Position numbers and translations under genes: made by a program
NCBI GenBank assembly: GCA_948567375.1
Contig: OX419762.1
Location: forward strand, 12,654,001-12,718,000
Direction of reading: 5' to 3'
Length of the DNA: 64,000 bases
DNA from: Lunularia cruciata
Lineage: Eukaryota > Streptophyta > Marchantiopsida > Lunulariales > Lunulariaceae
Notes under the pieces: generated by a model
The model's database searches: none
Seen by the model: the letters and a program-made list of their open reading frames with translations, nothing else
Told to the model about the DNA's origin: nothing
Part shown: positions 42,446-53,702 of the stretch, one piece after another
Layout of the letters: each line of letters starts with the position of its first letter
Position numbering within the stretch: position 1 is the first letter of the stretch

Positions 42446-43070
42446 TTTCACCGTAAACCGAGAATGAGAAAGCCAACCACTTTCAACCATCGTTCTTGTT
42501 ATTCTACACCCTTTCCACTTTAAGTCGAGAGTGACAATGATGGCCACTTTCAACGGACTGTACTCCGTACTATAATCCGTGCTATTGTACATAATTACTC
42601 GTGAGGTATGTGACCCTATCCCAGTCAACGACAAGTCTTTCATGTGCTCCCAAGTCCTGAAACCGAACCATGTAAAATATTATAATAACTTCTTTTTATT
42701 TAGAAACAAGAGCAACCGCATAGAAAACAAGTAAGGGGAAAGACCCCCATCAAACCGTACAAGGTAGAGACCACAAAGGTAAAATGGGGTTAGACCCCAA
42801 TAGAGTCTATACCAGAAATCTTGTTTAGGCGGTCCATCCTTTTCACTATAAGCCAAGAGTGAGAAAGACCAGCACTTTCAACCTTCCTTCTTGTTATTCT
42901 ACGCGATAGCCCTTTTCAATTTAAGTCAAAGAGTGACAAAGATCGCCACTGTATTCCGTACTATAATCCGTGCTATTGTACATAATTACTCGTGAGGTAT
43001 GTGATCCTATCCCAATCAACAGCAATTCTTCCTGTGCCCCAAGTCCCTGTAACCAAACCATGCAAATTAT
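42440..43070. repeat. Direct duplication flanking an NL1 fragment
   Basis: About 230 bp at 42440-42670 recurs at 42830-43070 with a 391-bp offset (for example TATAATCCGTGCTATTGTAC at 42571 and 42962). The inverted NL1 fragment (42710-42815) lies between. The second copy adjoins the tRNA gene; the first does not have one. Confidence 0.8.
42710..42815 (-). repeat. NL1 3'-end fragment, inverted
   Basis: The minus strand reads ACTCTATTGGGGTCTAACCC, then TTGTACGGTTTGATGGGGGT, and ends near TATGCGGTTGCT. Confidence 0.75.
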
Positions 43071-43121
43071 CACATCAGGAAATTCCCTCTCGGGCAGATG
43101 CCTTAAAATCATCAAGGTAAT

Positions 43122-43193
43122 GGGGCATTGCGAGAATCGAACTCGCGGCCTCTTGCACCCAAAGCAAGAATCATACCACTAGACCAAATGCCC
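43122..43193 (-). tRNA. tRNA-Pro (anticodon UGG)
   Basis: The minus strand folds into a complete cloverleaf. The 7-bp acceptor stem is GGGCATT with AATGCCC (43187-43193 and 43123-43129). The D-arm contains GTCTAGTGGTATGAT, matching box A. The anticodon stem CTTGC/GCAAG has loop TTTGGGT, giving anticodon TGG. The T-arm is GCGAG TTCGATT CTCGC, with the GTTCGATTC box B. The discriminator is C. An A-run on the plus strand (43095-43098) gives a TTTT Pol III stop about 24 bp downstream. No intron. It decodes Pro CCA/CCN codons and looks functional. Confidence 0.93.
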
Positions 43194-43319
43194 ATGCGGA
43201 ATACATGTCCCAATGTTTAATTCCGAATTATAAAGAACTTGGCGTAAATTTCTAATTTGTGTAAGAGCTCATTGACATATTGAGCACTTTATTCAGTAGT
43301 TTACTTCTCCTAGAGGTAC

Positions 43320-43780
43320 AGACATCCTATGTTCACCTTCACCTTCCACGCTGACAGTCTTCAAGACGTATGGCCCTACCGGTGCTTAGAGACAAACAAT
43401 TCCACTCACGTGTACGTAGATCATAGTAAAGCTCAGCTGATGCTTGATTTTATCCACATGCGAATTTGTTGTCATGATTCAATTCCTCCACGAGTTTCCG
43501 GCACCTCAGAAAGTTGTGTTCTACAGCAATGAGGAACTAGAGTATTGTTATATGTCGTCTTGGAATGAGGCAGATATTCCAAATTCTGGTCTTGTCTCCT
43601 TGAAAACATTGGTTGGATAGTTATTGTTCCAGTGCTCTCGCACGAAGAAAGACTTGAGCCTGAGAAATCATGGAACATTTGTACCTTTGTCTATTGTGGC
43701 AAAACCTACAAGGAGTGGTGTGATATCTGGGGAGTGCATGCTAGAACTCCAACACAAATACTGATAAGTAGTTTAGGATC
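43320..43780. other. Exon-like stretch beside the PLA1 gene
   Basis: 43329-43532 is open on the plus strand (TFHADSLQDVWPYRC, HVYVDHSKAQLMLDF). From 43477 another plus frame reads VVFYSNEELEYCYMSSWNEA. The composition is less AT-rich than the flanks. I do not recognise a protein. The tail-to-tail position next to PLA1 means part may be the PLA1 3' untranslated region on the other strand. Confidence 0.3.
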
Positions 43781-43785
43781 GGCTT

Positions 43786-45657
43786 CTACTGAAGCTGAGA
43801 CTGACTAGTCAAGTCAACTAAATCGTCCAAGTGGTACTCAGGATAATCTTGAGGGTCTCGACTGCGAACTACCCAACGGCCATGCTCACGAATAAGACCC
43901 TTGTTTGCCTGTTGCCACCACGCTGGTGGAATGTAATGGTTGGCAGTGAGAAGATTAGTCCCTTTGTTCACCAGAGCAATGTCCCTTGGGAGGGCTGGTG
44001 AGAAAGGCAATCCAGACCCGTGGAATCCATTAAGCAAATGGAGGTATGCTTCCAAATTGTGGGCATTCCAGGGGTCTTTTGTTCTCCTAAGAAATGGGGA
44101 GTCCAGATTGTTGAGTTTGAATTCTATCCCGATGTGACTGTACGTCCAAGGAAGAGTTTCCAACCAGTTCCAAACGGGCTTGAGATTTTTCTCAAGAAAC
44201 TGCCACTTCTCATTGATTAGTACTCCTGGAAGTTTGGTGACCCTGTCGTTCTCGTTGACGACTCTGAGCACTCGAATTCCAAGCTCCTCCACTCGGTAGC
44301 GGAATGCATCGTTTCCAACCCTGGGTCCTCCATATGAGAAAACTGTGATTGGAATATCACCAAGATCCTCTTCTGGTTCAGATTCATCGTCTTCACTGTC
44401 ACTGCTTCCTTCCCCATGGTGATCATCCCAATGTTCTGGGACCCTGTGTTTGTGGCAGTGAACCTTTGTGCGATGATTGATTCTGGACTCCGCCATATCA
44501 TATGCGCATATCTTAGCCAATGCACTTCCTAGACTATGGCCGGTAACGGTGATACTAAGATTTTCCTCCTCTCCGTACTTCTGCACCAACCTCTTCACGG
44601 CCTCCAAGACTTGTTGTCGGGCACTCTTTGTGGTGTAGGGTGATCTTTCGTTCTTGGTTTTGTAAACAGCAAGAAATCCAGCCTCCAACTTGAGATCGTT
44701 GAGTGGCCCTTGCCCTGAGTTCCTCTGATCAAGCCCACTAGGAGCCAAATAATCCCTCAAATTCTCCAGCCATTCCAGCTTGGTCACCGTTCCTCGCCAA
44801 ACAACCACTATGTCCCGGCGTCCAAGTCGTGCAATTTCTTCTGGATCTGTCACAACTGCTACGAAACCCATCCAATTGGACTCCTTATCCCACACTTTCT
44901 CGTTGTCTTTGGAGCGACCAGCTAATTCATGCTTTTGGTTTACGAAGAAATTGGCAAGGGGGTTGTCACCACATGTTCCGTACAAGTAATCAGTGACTTC
45001 GTATCCTCGATTATCCAGTCCTACTTGCGAAAGGAGACGCGTCTTGCTGTATCTGCAGCTGCCACAAAATTTTGAGTGACTGTCATAGTCAAATGCATCA
45101 TACGTAGCTTGAGCAAATTCTCCGTACCGCAGCATCTCACCCCGAAGGACAGGATCGATGGGGTCCAACAACCCGCTCCAATGTTGTGACCCTTGAATTT
45201 CTTCCCACCTCTCGCTTACATTCAAATGAGCATAAGGGTGCTTCAAAGCGGAATCAACGTTACTCTCCACAGAACGCCGACCCTCATAGAATGATTCTAT
45301 TTCTTGTTGAGAAATAATCTCCTCGTCATCTGTTTCAATCTCCTCTTGAATTGCAACCTCCAACTTCATCCGAGCTATCTCAGCTTCAATTGCACTAATT
45401 CGAGCAGCTATCCCCGTGTCCATACCGGCCACCGAGACAAGTGGACTAGGCATAGCTTCTCCGTGAGTTACAGTGCACACCTTACTTCGGACCTGTCGCA
45501 CAGGTCCGGCCCAGTTGTGCGGATAAATGGTTTGCTGTTGGCCCATGGCCTGGGCTTGAACCTTGAGAAGTTTTCTCTGCTTTGTGCACATAATTGAAGA
45601 TATCGCGTTGAAACCAGTTCCTGGAAGAGCTGTGAACTGACTCAGAGCAGCTGCCAT
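43786..45657 (-). CDS. Class I phospholipase A1, chloroplast type (PLA1-I gamma / DAD1-like)
   Basis: 623 codons, no intron, ATG to TGA-type stop intact. The first ~60 residues are Ala/Gln/Lys-rich with few acids, suiting a chloroplast transit peptide. A short coiled coil lies at about 84-115. The class 3 lipase fold starts near residue 150 (WEEIQGSQHWSGLLDPIDPV) with the family block MLRYGEFAQATYDAF. The nucleophile elbow GHSLG is residues 373-377 (Ser375). The likely Asp471 (NENDRVTKLPG) and His508 (YSHIG) complete the triad. Residues about 394-434 form a His- and acid-rich insertion not typical of this family. Relatives hydrolyse sn-1 acyl chains of galactolipids and phosphatidylcholine and can feed linolenic acid to oxylipin (OPDA/jasmonate) synthesis. 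Expression cannot be judged from sequence. Confidence 0.93.
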   Translation of the reverse strand: MAAALSQFTALPGTGFNAISSIMCTKQRKLLKVQAQAMGQQQTIYPHNWAGPVRQVRSKVCTVTHGEAMPSPLVSVAGMDTGIAARISAIEAEIARMKLEVAIQEEIETDDEEIISQQEIESFYEGRRSVESNVDSALKHPYAHLNVSERWEEIQGSQHWSGLLDPIDPVLRGEMLRYGEFAQATYDAFDYDSHSKFCGSCRYSKTRLLSQVGLDNRGYEVTDYLYGTCGDNPLANFFVNQKHELAGRSKDNEKVWDKESNWMGFVAVVTDPEEIARLGRRDIVVVWRGTVTKLEWLENLRDYLAPSGLDQRNSGQGPLNDLKLEAGFLAVYKTKNERSPYTTKSARQQVLEAVKRLVQKYGEEENLSITVTGHSLGSALAKICAYDMAESRINHRTKVHCHKHRVPEHWDDHHGEGSSDSEDDESEPEEDLGDIPITVFSYGGPRVGNDAFRYRVEELGIRVLRVVNENDRVTKLPGVLINEKWQFLEKNLKPVWNWLETLPWTYSHIGIEFKLNNLDSPFLRRTKDPWNAHNLEAYLHLLNGFHGSGLPFSPALPRDIALVNKGTNLLTANHYIPPAWWQQANKGLIREHGRWVVRSRDPQDYPEYHLDDLVDLTSQSQLQ

Positions 45658-46330
45658 GATTAAGCGTTCAAATCTGAACTGAACTACCTCTCACACTCAG
45701 TCACAGGCAGCTCACAGAGTAATAGTGAAGTAAACACTTTGCTAGTAATAGAAAAGATAATTCAGATATCAGTAATAATGAGTATTAACGAGTCGGGGAT
45801 GAAGCTTCAGTGATATGAAAGAGAAGTACAGCTAAACAAAGAAGAATTCCTGACAGTGATATATAATTGCTTGGAACGAGATGTATATAGACCTGATGTG
45901 CACTCTGGGAGTATATTTACCGCTATATATGTACGCTATATATGAAGATTACAGCTGTGCTATATCTGGCACAATTGCAAGTGGAGATTGATCGAGAAGA
46001 ACACAGAAAGAAGGAAGAGCAGTAGACCTTAAGAGATAAACTTGTAGCAGTTCTACTACAAGCTTCTGTGAGTCAAAGATGAGAAACATGGAAAGAACTA
46101 CACGAAGGAAAGAGAAGTTTGTGATAAGAGAACCAAGGAGGTTCACCTGCTCAATTGATCGCCTGAAGCTCACTGCTGGCTAGAGCACTGGCTCAACCGA
46201 TCAACTGAAAGCTTTGAGTTCGACTGAATTGCAAGTCCACGGTCTTGATCATTATATAGTGGTCGTGCATGTAAAGGTCAGTACGGTGGTGTACACATAG
46301 AACGAAAGTTAACATAGAAAACCTTTTCAA
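45658..46330 (-). promoter_or_regulatory. Upstream region of the PLA1 gene
   Basis: AT-rich with several TATA-like words on the minus strand (CTATATAC near 45885, TATATATA-like near 45920-45945). No unique promoter can be chosen. The short frame 45949-46173 on the minus strand has no motif. Confidence 0.3.
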
Positions 46331-46371
46331 ACTTCTTTTCAATTAAAAACGATAAAAGCTTCATGAGGAAA

Positions 46372-46460
46372 AGAGCGACACGTAAAACATAGCAAGAAAG
46401 ATGAGAAGACCCACCAAACCGTATAAGAATAAAAACCTAGTAGGTAAAATGATGTTAGAA
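46372..46460 (-). repeat. NL1 3'-end fragment, inverted, upstream of PLA1
   Basis: The minus strand shows ATTTTACCTACTAGG, TATACGGTTTGGTGGGTCTT and TTTTACGTGTCGCTC, a diverged copy of the NL1 3' region about 700 bp from the PLA1 start codon. Confidence 0.6.
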
Positions 46461-47871
46461 AAATGAAATATTCCAAGGTGTTGATGGAGTTCCAGTAGCC
46501 AGTAGAATCTACGTATGTACACGACATCCTGCAGATTCACGTCTCTTACGGCATCTTGAAGAAAAATATGATCAGGACCTTCATGTTAGCTATTCGCCTA
46601 AAGACAAATATCAGTCTCCTAGTATAAGAAAATGTTAATCTCAAAGAAGTGTAAAAAGAAATGAAGCCAACCCGCGAGGAAAATCAGTAGAAGTACCGGG
46701 CTCTCTTCAGTTTACAATGAAATAGTGAAATCATTCCAATGAATGTATTGATTATATGATTCTTCTAGTCTATTCTAGTTTGATCATTCTATAACCAACA
46801 CATGTTCGAGGTAATATACTCAAAAGACTTGAAATCCATCGACAACATTCCAGAGGTGCGTCAATAGTTCACGAGTTCCTATAAGCACTAACGAATTTTG
46901 AATTCATTCAAATTGGCAACCGCTAGCAGTTTTGTGCAGCTAGCATTTCGTGATCAAATATGTCCATAGAATGTCAGCGTTCAAGACATATCACAGATTA
47001 ATAATCACTATGACGATGTATCTTTATCCGGGCAGCTTAAGCTTCTGTATGTTTTTCAGTCCGTATACACCCCTAAGGCAACGTTCTATGACAGAAAGAA
47101 TTGCTTTTCTGTATATTTTTCTGCATTTGCGGCCCACGTAGGGTCGTTATGTCACCTTTAGTAAGCGGTTGTCCGATAGCCCCCTGTGTACTCTACATAT
47201 CTTACGTTAAGAAAGCGTTTCCAAGATCCTTGCTCTGTTTTATTGGTGAAGGTGCCTCGTTGTCGGACATGTGCAACTGCAACTTCATATCCAGCAAGGA
47301 GCAAAAAGGTTGGAGCATCGTTAATCTAGCAAAAGAGAGAATTCTTATCCAGCTACTGATCATGAGGACCTTCGAATTCTCATATTCAATCTCAACCCTT
47401 CACATTCTCAAATTCCAATTCATGGGCAGCCTGGCTCGATAGTGTACAAAAGGGGTTCCAATTGGGTACCTTCGGAGTTTCGTAAATCGTTTTACGTGTG
47501 CTTTCGTAAAAAGAGTACGGAGAGTGTATAATAACGTGATGTGTAATATATACGATACTCAGTTCCTTCCCATACCTCTGAACTGTGAAGTTTCTGTATA
47601 GCTCATGAGACAGTATAATCTCCTATGATTTCTCAGAAGTTTCCAGGCTAATTACCCAATGTATTTCTACGAATTATTTCGTAGTTATACGATATAGACA
47701 CACCCCGACGGATTAAATTTTACGGTATTTACATCACCCTCGTTGTATTCCTGTAAATATCATTGTAGACCCGCCCACGGATTAGGCCGAAAGAAAATGA
47801 ATTCTCAAGTTGTTGTTTAATAGACTTTCTCTCGATGACATTCTCTTGTAAATGTATGACACATATTCATC

Positions 47872-47910
47872 ACAGCTAAGTCTATCATTGAATATGATAG
47901 ACTTAGCTGT
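47872..47910. repeat. Perfect 17-bp hairpin
   Basis: ACAGCTAAGTCTATCAT, 5-base loop (TGAAT), then the exact reverse complement. An unusually perfect short inverted repeat for AT-rich intergenic DNA. Confidence 0.9.
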
Positions 47911-49113
47911 TTGGTAGATTCGGCGACCTTCGCATTGCGCGACTTGTAAGTTGATCCTACTTCCAATCTGACAATTTCTGATGACGAGAGCTCGAGTGAC
48001 CAAAATATGATGTGTCAAAGTATGCATCTGCTGATCCTCATATAGAGATTTTTGGCACGATGCGGGAATTAATCTTAGGTCCCAAGATGTTTGAGCATGA
48101 CAGGTTGAGTTGAATTATCAAAACGTGATACATATGGTTATTCTGATCCGTACTGAAGAAAATACGAATATAAGTCTCTTGAGAAATGAGGGTACCGAAT
48201 TAAATCGTGATCAATGGAATCAATACGTTCAATTTACAATCTACGATCTACAATCTTAATCCAACATCCAAAACCACTGGCGTTCAATAAGTTTCAGCAT
48301 TCCATCTAGATAAATTGCATGTTCTTTGCGGCGAGTATAAAAAGCACGATTGAGCTTGTTGAGAATGAGTTATGCTAACTTTTTTTATTACAAGAAAAAA
48401 GATTTATTCAAATCATAATTCTTTAACTTTTTTAACAGATGGAGTGCATACAAGCATACAAATAAGCTTATTGAGTATGAGTTTGCACTTTTTTATATTA
48501 TCATGGAAGAATATTCATATTTATTTTCATATCATAAGTTAATGCCTCTGGATTAATCATTGGTTTTGTCTTTTAAATAAAGGATTGACTTTTCATTAAT
48601 TATAAAAAGGAGTTCCCTAAAGTAATTCCATTCTTTAATACAGCTCCTAATTAGACTCTATGATGAAGTCTTCAAGTTGATGGATTGCATGGAACCATAC
48701 TATGTACTTTTACTTACTTTTATTGTGGGAAAGTTCTCATGAGAACATTGCCCATATCTTCTTTATTATATATTCATAACGTCTTATTAAAATGATATTC
48801 TAAATTATTACTTCGTAATCTCTCTTCCCGAAGGATAGAATTGAATTTTCTCTCTATGATTTGTATTGGAATGATAATGTAAGCGGATTTTTAAATCAAA
48901 GTTAGTTGGACATGAAATTGCTTGATTAGCTATATTTATTATAGAATTTTTGCAATTTAAAATACAGCCTAAATTCAGAAATTAAATGTGGAATGCTAAT
49001 GATTGATATCCCTTTTGTGGTTTGAGCAAGAGTTTTGAATTCAACTTAACATTTAGTCAGCACAATGCGTTATTAATATTACTCATCCAACTAATGATTA
49101 CTCTTTATAAATG

Positions 49114-49142
49114 AAAAAAAAAAAAATATATATATATATATA
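49114..49142. repeat. Poly-A/AT microsatellite
   Basis: Thirteen A followed by about eight TA units. Confidence 0.9.
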
Positions 49143-50696
49143 GTGACATACATAAGGTTTGCCGTAAATTCCTTTTAACTTAGTATCATACTATCTCACA
49201 AAGAATTTTCCACTTTGCAGTTGAAAATAAGTGCCAAAACTAGTTTTTACTTTAGTATTTTAAAAACTCTATTCAAAGCTAGGTGTTTCTTTGCCTCTCT
49301 TAAGATAAAAATTATGTTTGAATTGACATAAAATAATGTATTATATAAGCAAGATCAAGCCTTATATATAGAAATTCCAACCAAATAAATAAATATATGT
49401 TTCGGACACCATAGAAACTTTTCATCTTTTATGACATCAATAGACAGACATATAGCATAAATAGTACTTTTTTCAAATTGCAATGGAATCATCCATTTGA
49501 AGGATTTTTTACCTCTAATTCAATTTCACAACATTTTAATTCAGTATAGTTTAGTTGATATAAGGACAAAGTCCTTGTCCATGATATAAACAGTGGATGT
49601 ACCCTTTCAATTTTAAATTATTCGGTAATTCTTGATTGAATGTAACATTATCGTGATAAAGAGAAAATATATGTATAGCGGTCCTGGTGGCCAAATTAGA
49701 GTTTTTAATAATCTTAACTCTCCTCTATCACTCAGCTCAAAGTATGAATTTATTTCTCTTATAAAACTGAAATAACTCCACTTTTTATATCAGATTTGAA
49801 TATATTCCATGCATTGATATGAACTATATATTCTACAGAGTTCTCCTAAAACAGACTCGAAGATGAAAAGTGCTATTAATCCAGCCTGACAGAAATTAAA
49901 TAACTGTCTAATTTCTCATTACCATGCTCTAAATTTTAGTTTGATCCATAAATAAATGTCTGAAGAAAATTTATTTTTCCTCATCCTCTTTCTTAATGAA
50001 TCCGGATGCTTGTGGCTACCTCATATATATTACTCTCTTAAGATTTTGCCTTAACAAAAGAAATCTTCATGTACATTTTATTTATACCAAATCTTGTGTA
50101 TTTCAATTAATGACAAAATTCATGTTATGCATAATCACATGTTTATTGAATATCAATATTAATAATAGATATCGGACCATTGAAAATTTGACCTTTTGAG
50201 AAGATTTGACTAAGGACAACATGTATGAAAATCAGTCCTTGCGTAGAGTTTCCTTGAAGCTTTATTTATAAACCAAGCTTGAAATTTGAAATCTCAACCT
50301 TTCTCACTGAGTATTTTTTGATTTTGATTCCCGATTCAAAGTCAAAAAATATTATAAAAATACCCAAGAGCCTTTCTCCTTATTGATACATCTGTCAGTA
50401 TCTAAGTTTCTTTCCAGTAAAGTAATAAAATCATAATATATTACTGCCATCGAATCTTTAACATGCTTGTTCTCAATTCTCCGCTCATGATTAAAACTTA
50501 GAACTTTAATCCTTTTGTAAAATGATTATTTTTCTAGCATGATTTTTTATGCTTTTGCAATTTACCATAGACATAGTAAGTGTCCTTGGCTTCTTTTGAT
50601 GGTTCTCTTATGTCCTTTGTGATATTCTCGTTCCTTAAAAACAAGTTAACTTTCTAAGTCTTTATTATATTACTCCAAATTCTTCGCTAAAATATT

Positions 50697-50751
50697 GTAG
50701 GTTCTATTAATTCCTTGATGCATATGCATCAATGAAATTAATAGAACCTAC
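50697..50751. repeat. 55-bp near-perfect palindrome
   Basis: The left arm GTAGGTTCTATTAATTCCTT and the right arm AATGAAATTAATAGAACCTAC are inverted with about three mismatches. The centre is GATGCATATGCATC, itself a perfect palindrome. Confidence 0.85.
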
Positions 50752-52927
50752 AGCAAATTAAAGGAAATTCAATAGAGTATCCTTAAATATTCAAAAATGG
50801 GCAATAATTTACAATTATTGGCAGGAGAAAAAGGACACTCTAAAATTTTTCCTCAAAAGCATACCATTTTTCCTGAAAATCGTTGAGATATGTATATGAC
50901 TACATTTCTCATCAAGATCTTTCACTAACATCTGAACTTCAAATTTTTGTTACACTTTTCTCATACTTGTTTCCAAATAAATATGGAAACTTTCCTTGGC
51001 TCATTATGTAAGATGATGAAATATTAAGATATTTTGGTCTCATCAGTCCGTAAATATAGTTGTATACAAGTTCAAGAAAATTCTATAAGACTTGTTGATT
51101 GAGCTTATGACCAAATTTTTCTTTGGTAAGTTTCCTTATACTTAAAGGGTATTATCATCATACTAAATAATCATTTTACCATCCATCAATTCCAACACAT
51201 ACCATGTTTTGTTCTTAAAAGAGAGAGAATATATATAAGGTCTAGTTAATTGAAATGAGTCTCTAATACTAAATAAATACTAATTTCAATCAAAATTTAC
51301 CTAGAAATAAAATAATAATTTGAAATGATATATTATCCTCCTCTCTTTTTCCACAACAATTATTGAACCATGAGATCCAGTCCTAAAACATTATCTAATC
51401 ATAGAACAAAATACTCTTTTGAAGTGATTGAGTTCTGATTCTTCAATCATAGGTTTACTTATAAATCACCAATTACAATTTTCTTGCATCTAGGTAAATG
51501 AAGCAAAATATTGCTCTTCTCAATATATAATTTGATCAATATTCATTTTGCTAATGAGTTCTTCAGTGGTCCTTCATTTTCCATTATGGATATCAAATAA
51601 AAAAATTATTGATGATGAGAAGAATATACACAAGCTTGACAATTTGTTAGCTCATCAATTTGAACTCTATAAATGATGATGAGGTTCCTTAAAATATTTT
51701 TGAATATTTGTTAATAATTAAATATAAATTCTCCTTTCTTGAATTTATTATTATAATATAGATACTTCAATCTCATTTCTTTAAAGTGTTATCGTTCAAA
51801 ATTCATTTTATCTTATCCAATAAATATTCTGATGTCTTTTACAAGATTCACCAACTTTTACAAGTTGAATATAAATTTAAATATTCCAATTGAAGATTAA
51901 TTTTGACCCATAGATAATTTCAAGTTTTTCAAACTTGGCTATATAATCCATTTTGCCTTCCCCTATAATTATATAAACGAGAGATCTAAAGTTTTTTTCC
52001 TTTGAAAAGATAAGTATTCATTGTAATTTTATATATTTAGCATCTAGGTTTTAAATGGTTGAATGTTAAAGCCCTAATTAAAACATTTGAAATTATGAAA
52101 TTTGTCTCTTTAATCGTTGTGAGCAGATTAATTAGTGGTCATGGACATGGACATGAATGGGGACAAGGACAAGAGTTCACTAAAAAAATTTCGATCTTCA
52201 ACAGAGTCTTCCGAAGAGGCATCTCAACTGTATTCTGGTAATTCTGTTGGTACTTCACAGCTGGTCGAATTCGAAGTCATGACATGCATCTCGACGCACT
52301 CGATTTGAACGGGCGCAAATGTTGATAGTATTCTGAAATAAAACCGCATTCTGACCTTCAGAAGTGCTGTGATGATCTCCCTTTCATCTTAAGAATCCTA
52401 AATGACACTCTCAGAGATTATTCCAACTGCATTTGGCTGTTCACTATGTTGGTACCTTCAGAGACATGTATTCTATCATCAAGCGTGGGCGATGATCAGG
52501 AAGGGTAGTTCCACTTCATATAAATCTATTCTTCACTAGATATCCGCCTCAATAATACCCATGTAGGAGAAATTGTCACCGATCAAGGCTGTTGCCAGCC
52601 CAAGACCATTAGCACTTAAAATATCGGTAATTCATCCACGCGCATATCATCGTTTGGCTCTCTTCTATCCCCAGCATGCTAGATGAAATCAAGGGATCGT
52701 CTGACTTGGATCCGGCATCTAGGAGAGCAACAATAGACACGTGATATGACTCACCCTAAACTTGTAAATGTCATGATAGTTGCATGCAATGGAGAAAATT
52801 CTGGTACGTTACCACAAGTCCAACACCGTACCGAGTTGGTACCGTTTCTAGCTTATTTTATGATATCCAAATGAATAGTTCAAGAATTGAAGTCAGACTG
52901 AAAGGCTATTTTCACTTTAATCAAAAT

Positions 52928-53045
52928 CACTCGTATAGACTCTGTTGGTGCTTAAGTCCATCTTACATCTTTTTTTATTTTTGTCTCTCCCTTGTTCGGC
53001 TTGATGGGGTCTTCCCATTCTTAGTGTTTTCTACGCGGTCGCCCT
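52928..53045 (+). repeat. NL1 3'-end fragment
   Basis: Starts near ATAGACTCTGTTGGTGCTTA. Contains CTCTCCCTTGTTCGGCTTG and GGGTCTTCCCAT, and ends TCTACGCGGTCGCC. Confidence 0.8.
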
Positions 53046-53575
53046 GTACTTGACTCACAATTTGCCATCGTAGAACTTGTGACGGGCTAAAGTTAAGTGT
53101 GCTATTGCCTCTGTTGTACTTTGTGGGTGCGGGCTCGATAGGCCTGTTATTAATGTTCAAAAGTTTCTATCGTGGATTTGAACGTGCCTGGACATGACGT
53201 AATGGCACTTACGCGTTCTCGAATGCAGTGTTTGACACCAGACAGGTTAGTACGGAGAAGGCAAGCTTAATCTACATGAAGCTGAACGGTTTGCATACGA
53301 ATCTAAGTGGAGCTGTATGTACTTTGCTGATGCAGTAGAAATATGAGACGGGGCTGCTTATGATCATGAGCATCATCATTGTCTTCGTGTCACGAATCAT
53401 AACAGTAGTTTGATTCGAGTTCAAACATGGTAAAAGAGTAATTTTACAATATGATTATGTTTGGGTCGGTATTTCGCCACATGATTCTATTATGGATATT
53501 TCATCATATTATTTTGTTTCTATATGATGTTTCTATATGGTTTTATTTATGGATGTTTAGCACCATTTTAATTTT
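53046..53575. other. Intergenic, no gene seen
   Basis: The short frames show no motif. Repeats of TATGGATGTTT-like words occur at 53480-53660. Confidence 0.4.
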
Positions 53576-53702
53576 CTCATTCTCTTGTACGGCTTGATGG
53601 GGATTTCCTATAGCATGTACGTCCTCTTTCTTTATGGATGTTTCATCATGTATTTCTATACGGGGTCTTCCCATCCTTCACTTTTTCTACGCGGTCGCCC
53701 TT
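53576..53702 (+). repeat. NL1 3'-end fragment with internal duplication
   Basis: CTTGTACGGCTTGATGGGG occurs first; after about 60 bp the end block GGGGTCTTCCCATCC...TCTACGCGGTCGCC follows. This looks like two overlapping partial copies. Confidence 0.7.

Larger units (their letters stand above)
46461..52927. other. Long AT-rich intergenic DNA
   Basis: No frame over 113 codons. The frame at 47101-47442 (plus) has no motif and codon use that looks random. From about 48300 to 52050 the sequence is strongly AT-rich. It holds two strong palindromes (47872-47910, 50697-50751) and an A/AT run (49114-49142). No repeat from the retroelement families above was seen. Confidence 0.5.

Noticed and set aside
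44217-44525. 102-codon minus frame inside the PLA1 gene
   Set aside because: Out-of-frame shadow of the PLA1 coding sequence, which is intact over the same bases.
47101-47442. 113-codon plus frame upstream of PLA1
   Set aside because: Cys/Phe-rich with no domain, no plausible splice context and no repeat similarity; probably chance.
52059-52241. 60-codon frame with HGHGHEWGQGQ repeat
   Set aside because: The short GGACAT/GGACAA run gives the repetitive peptide; no support for a gene.
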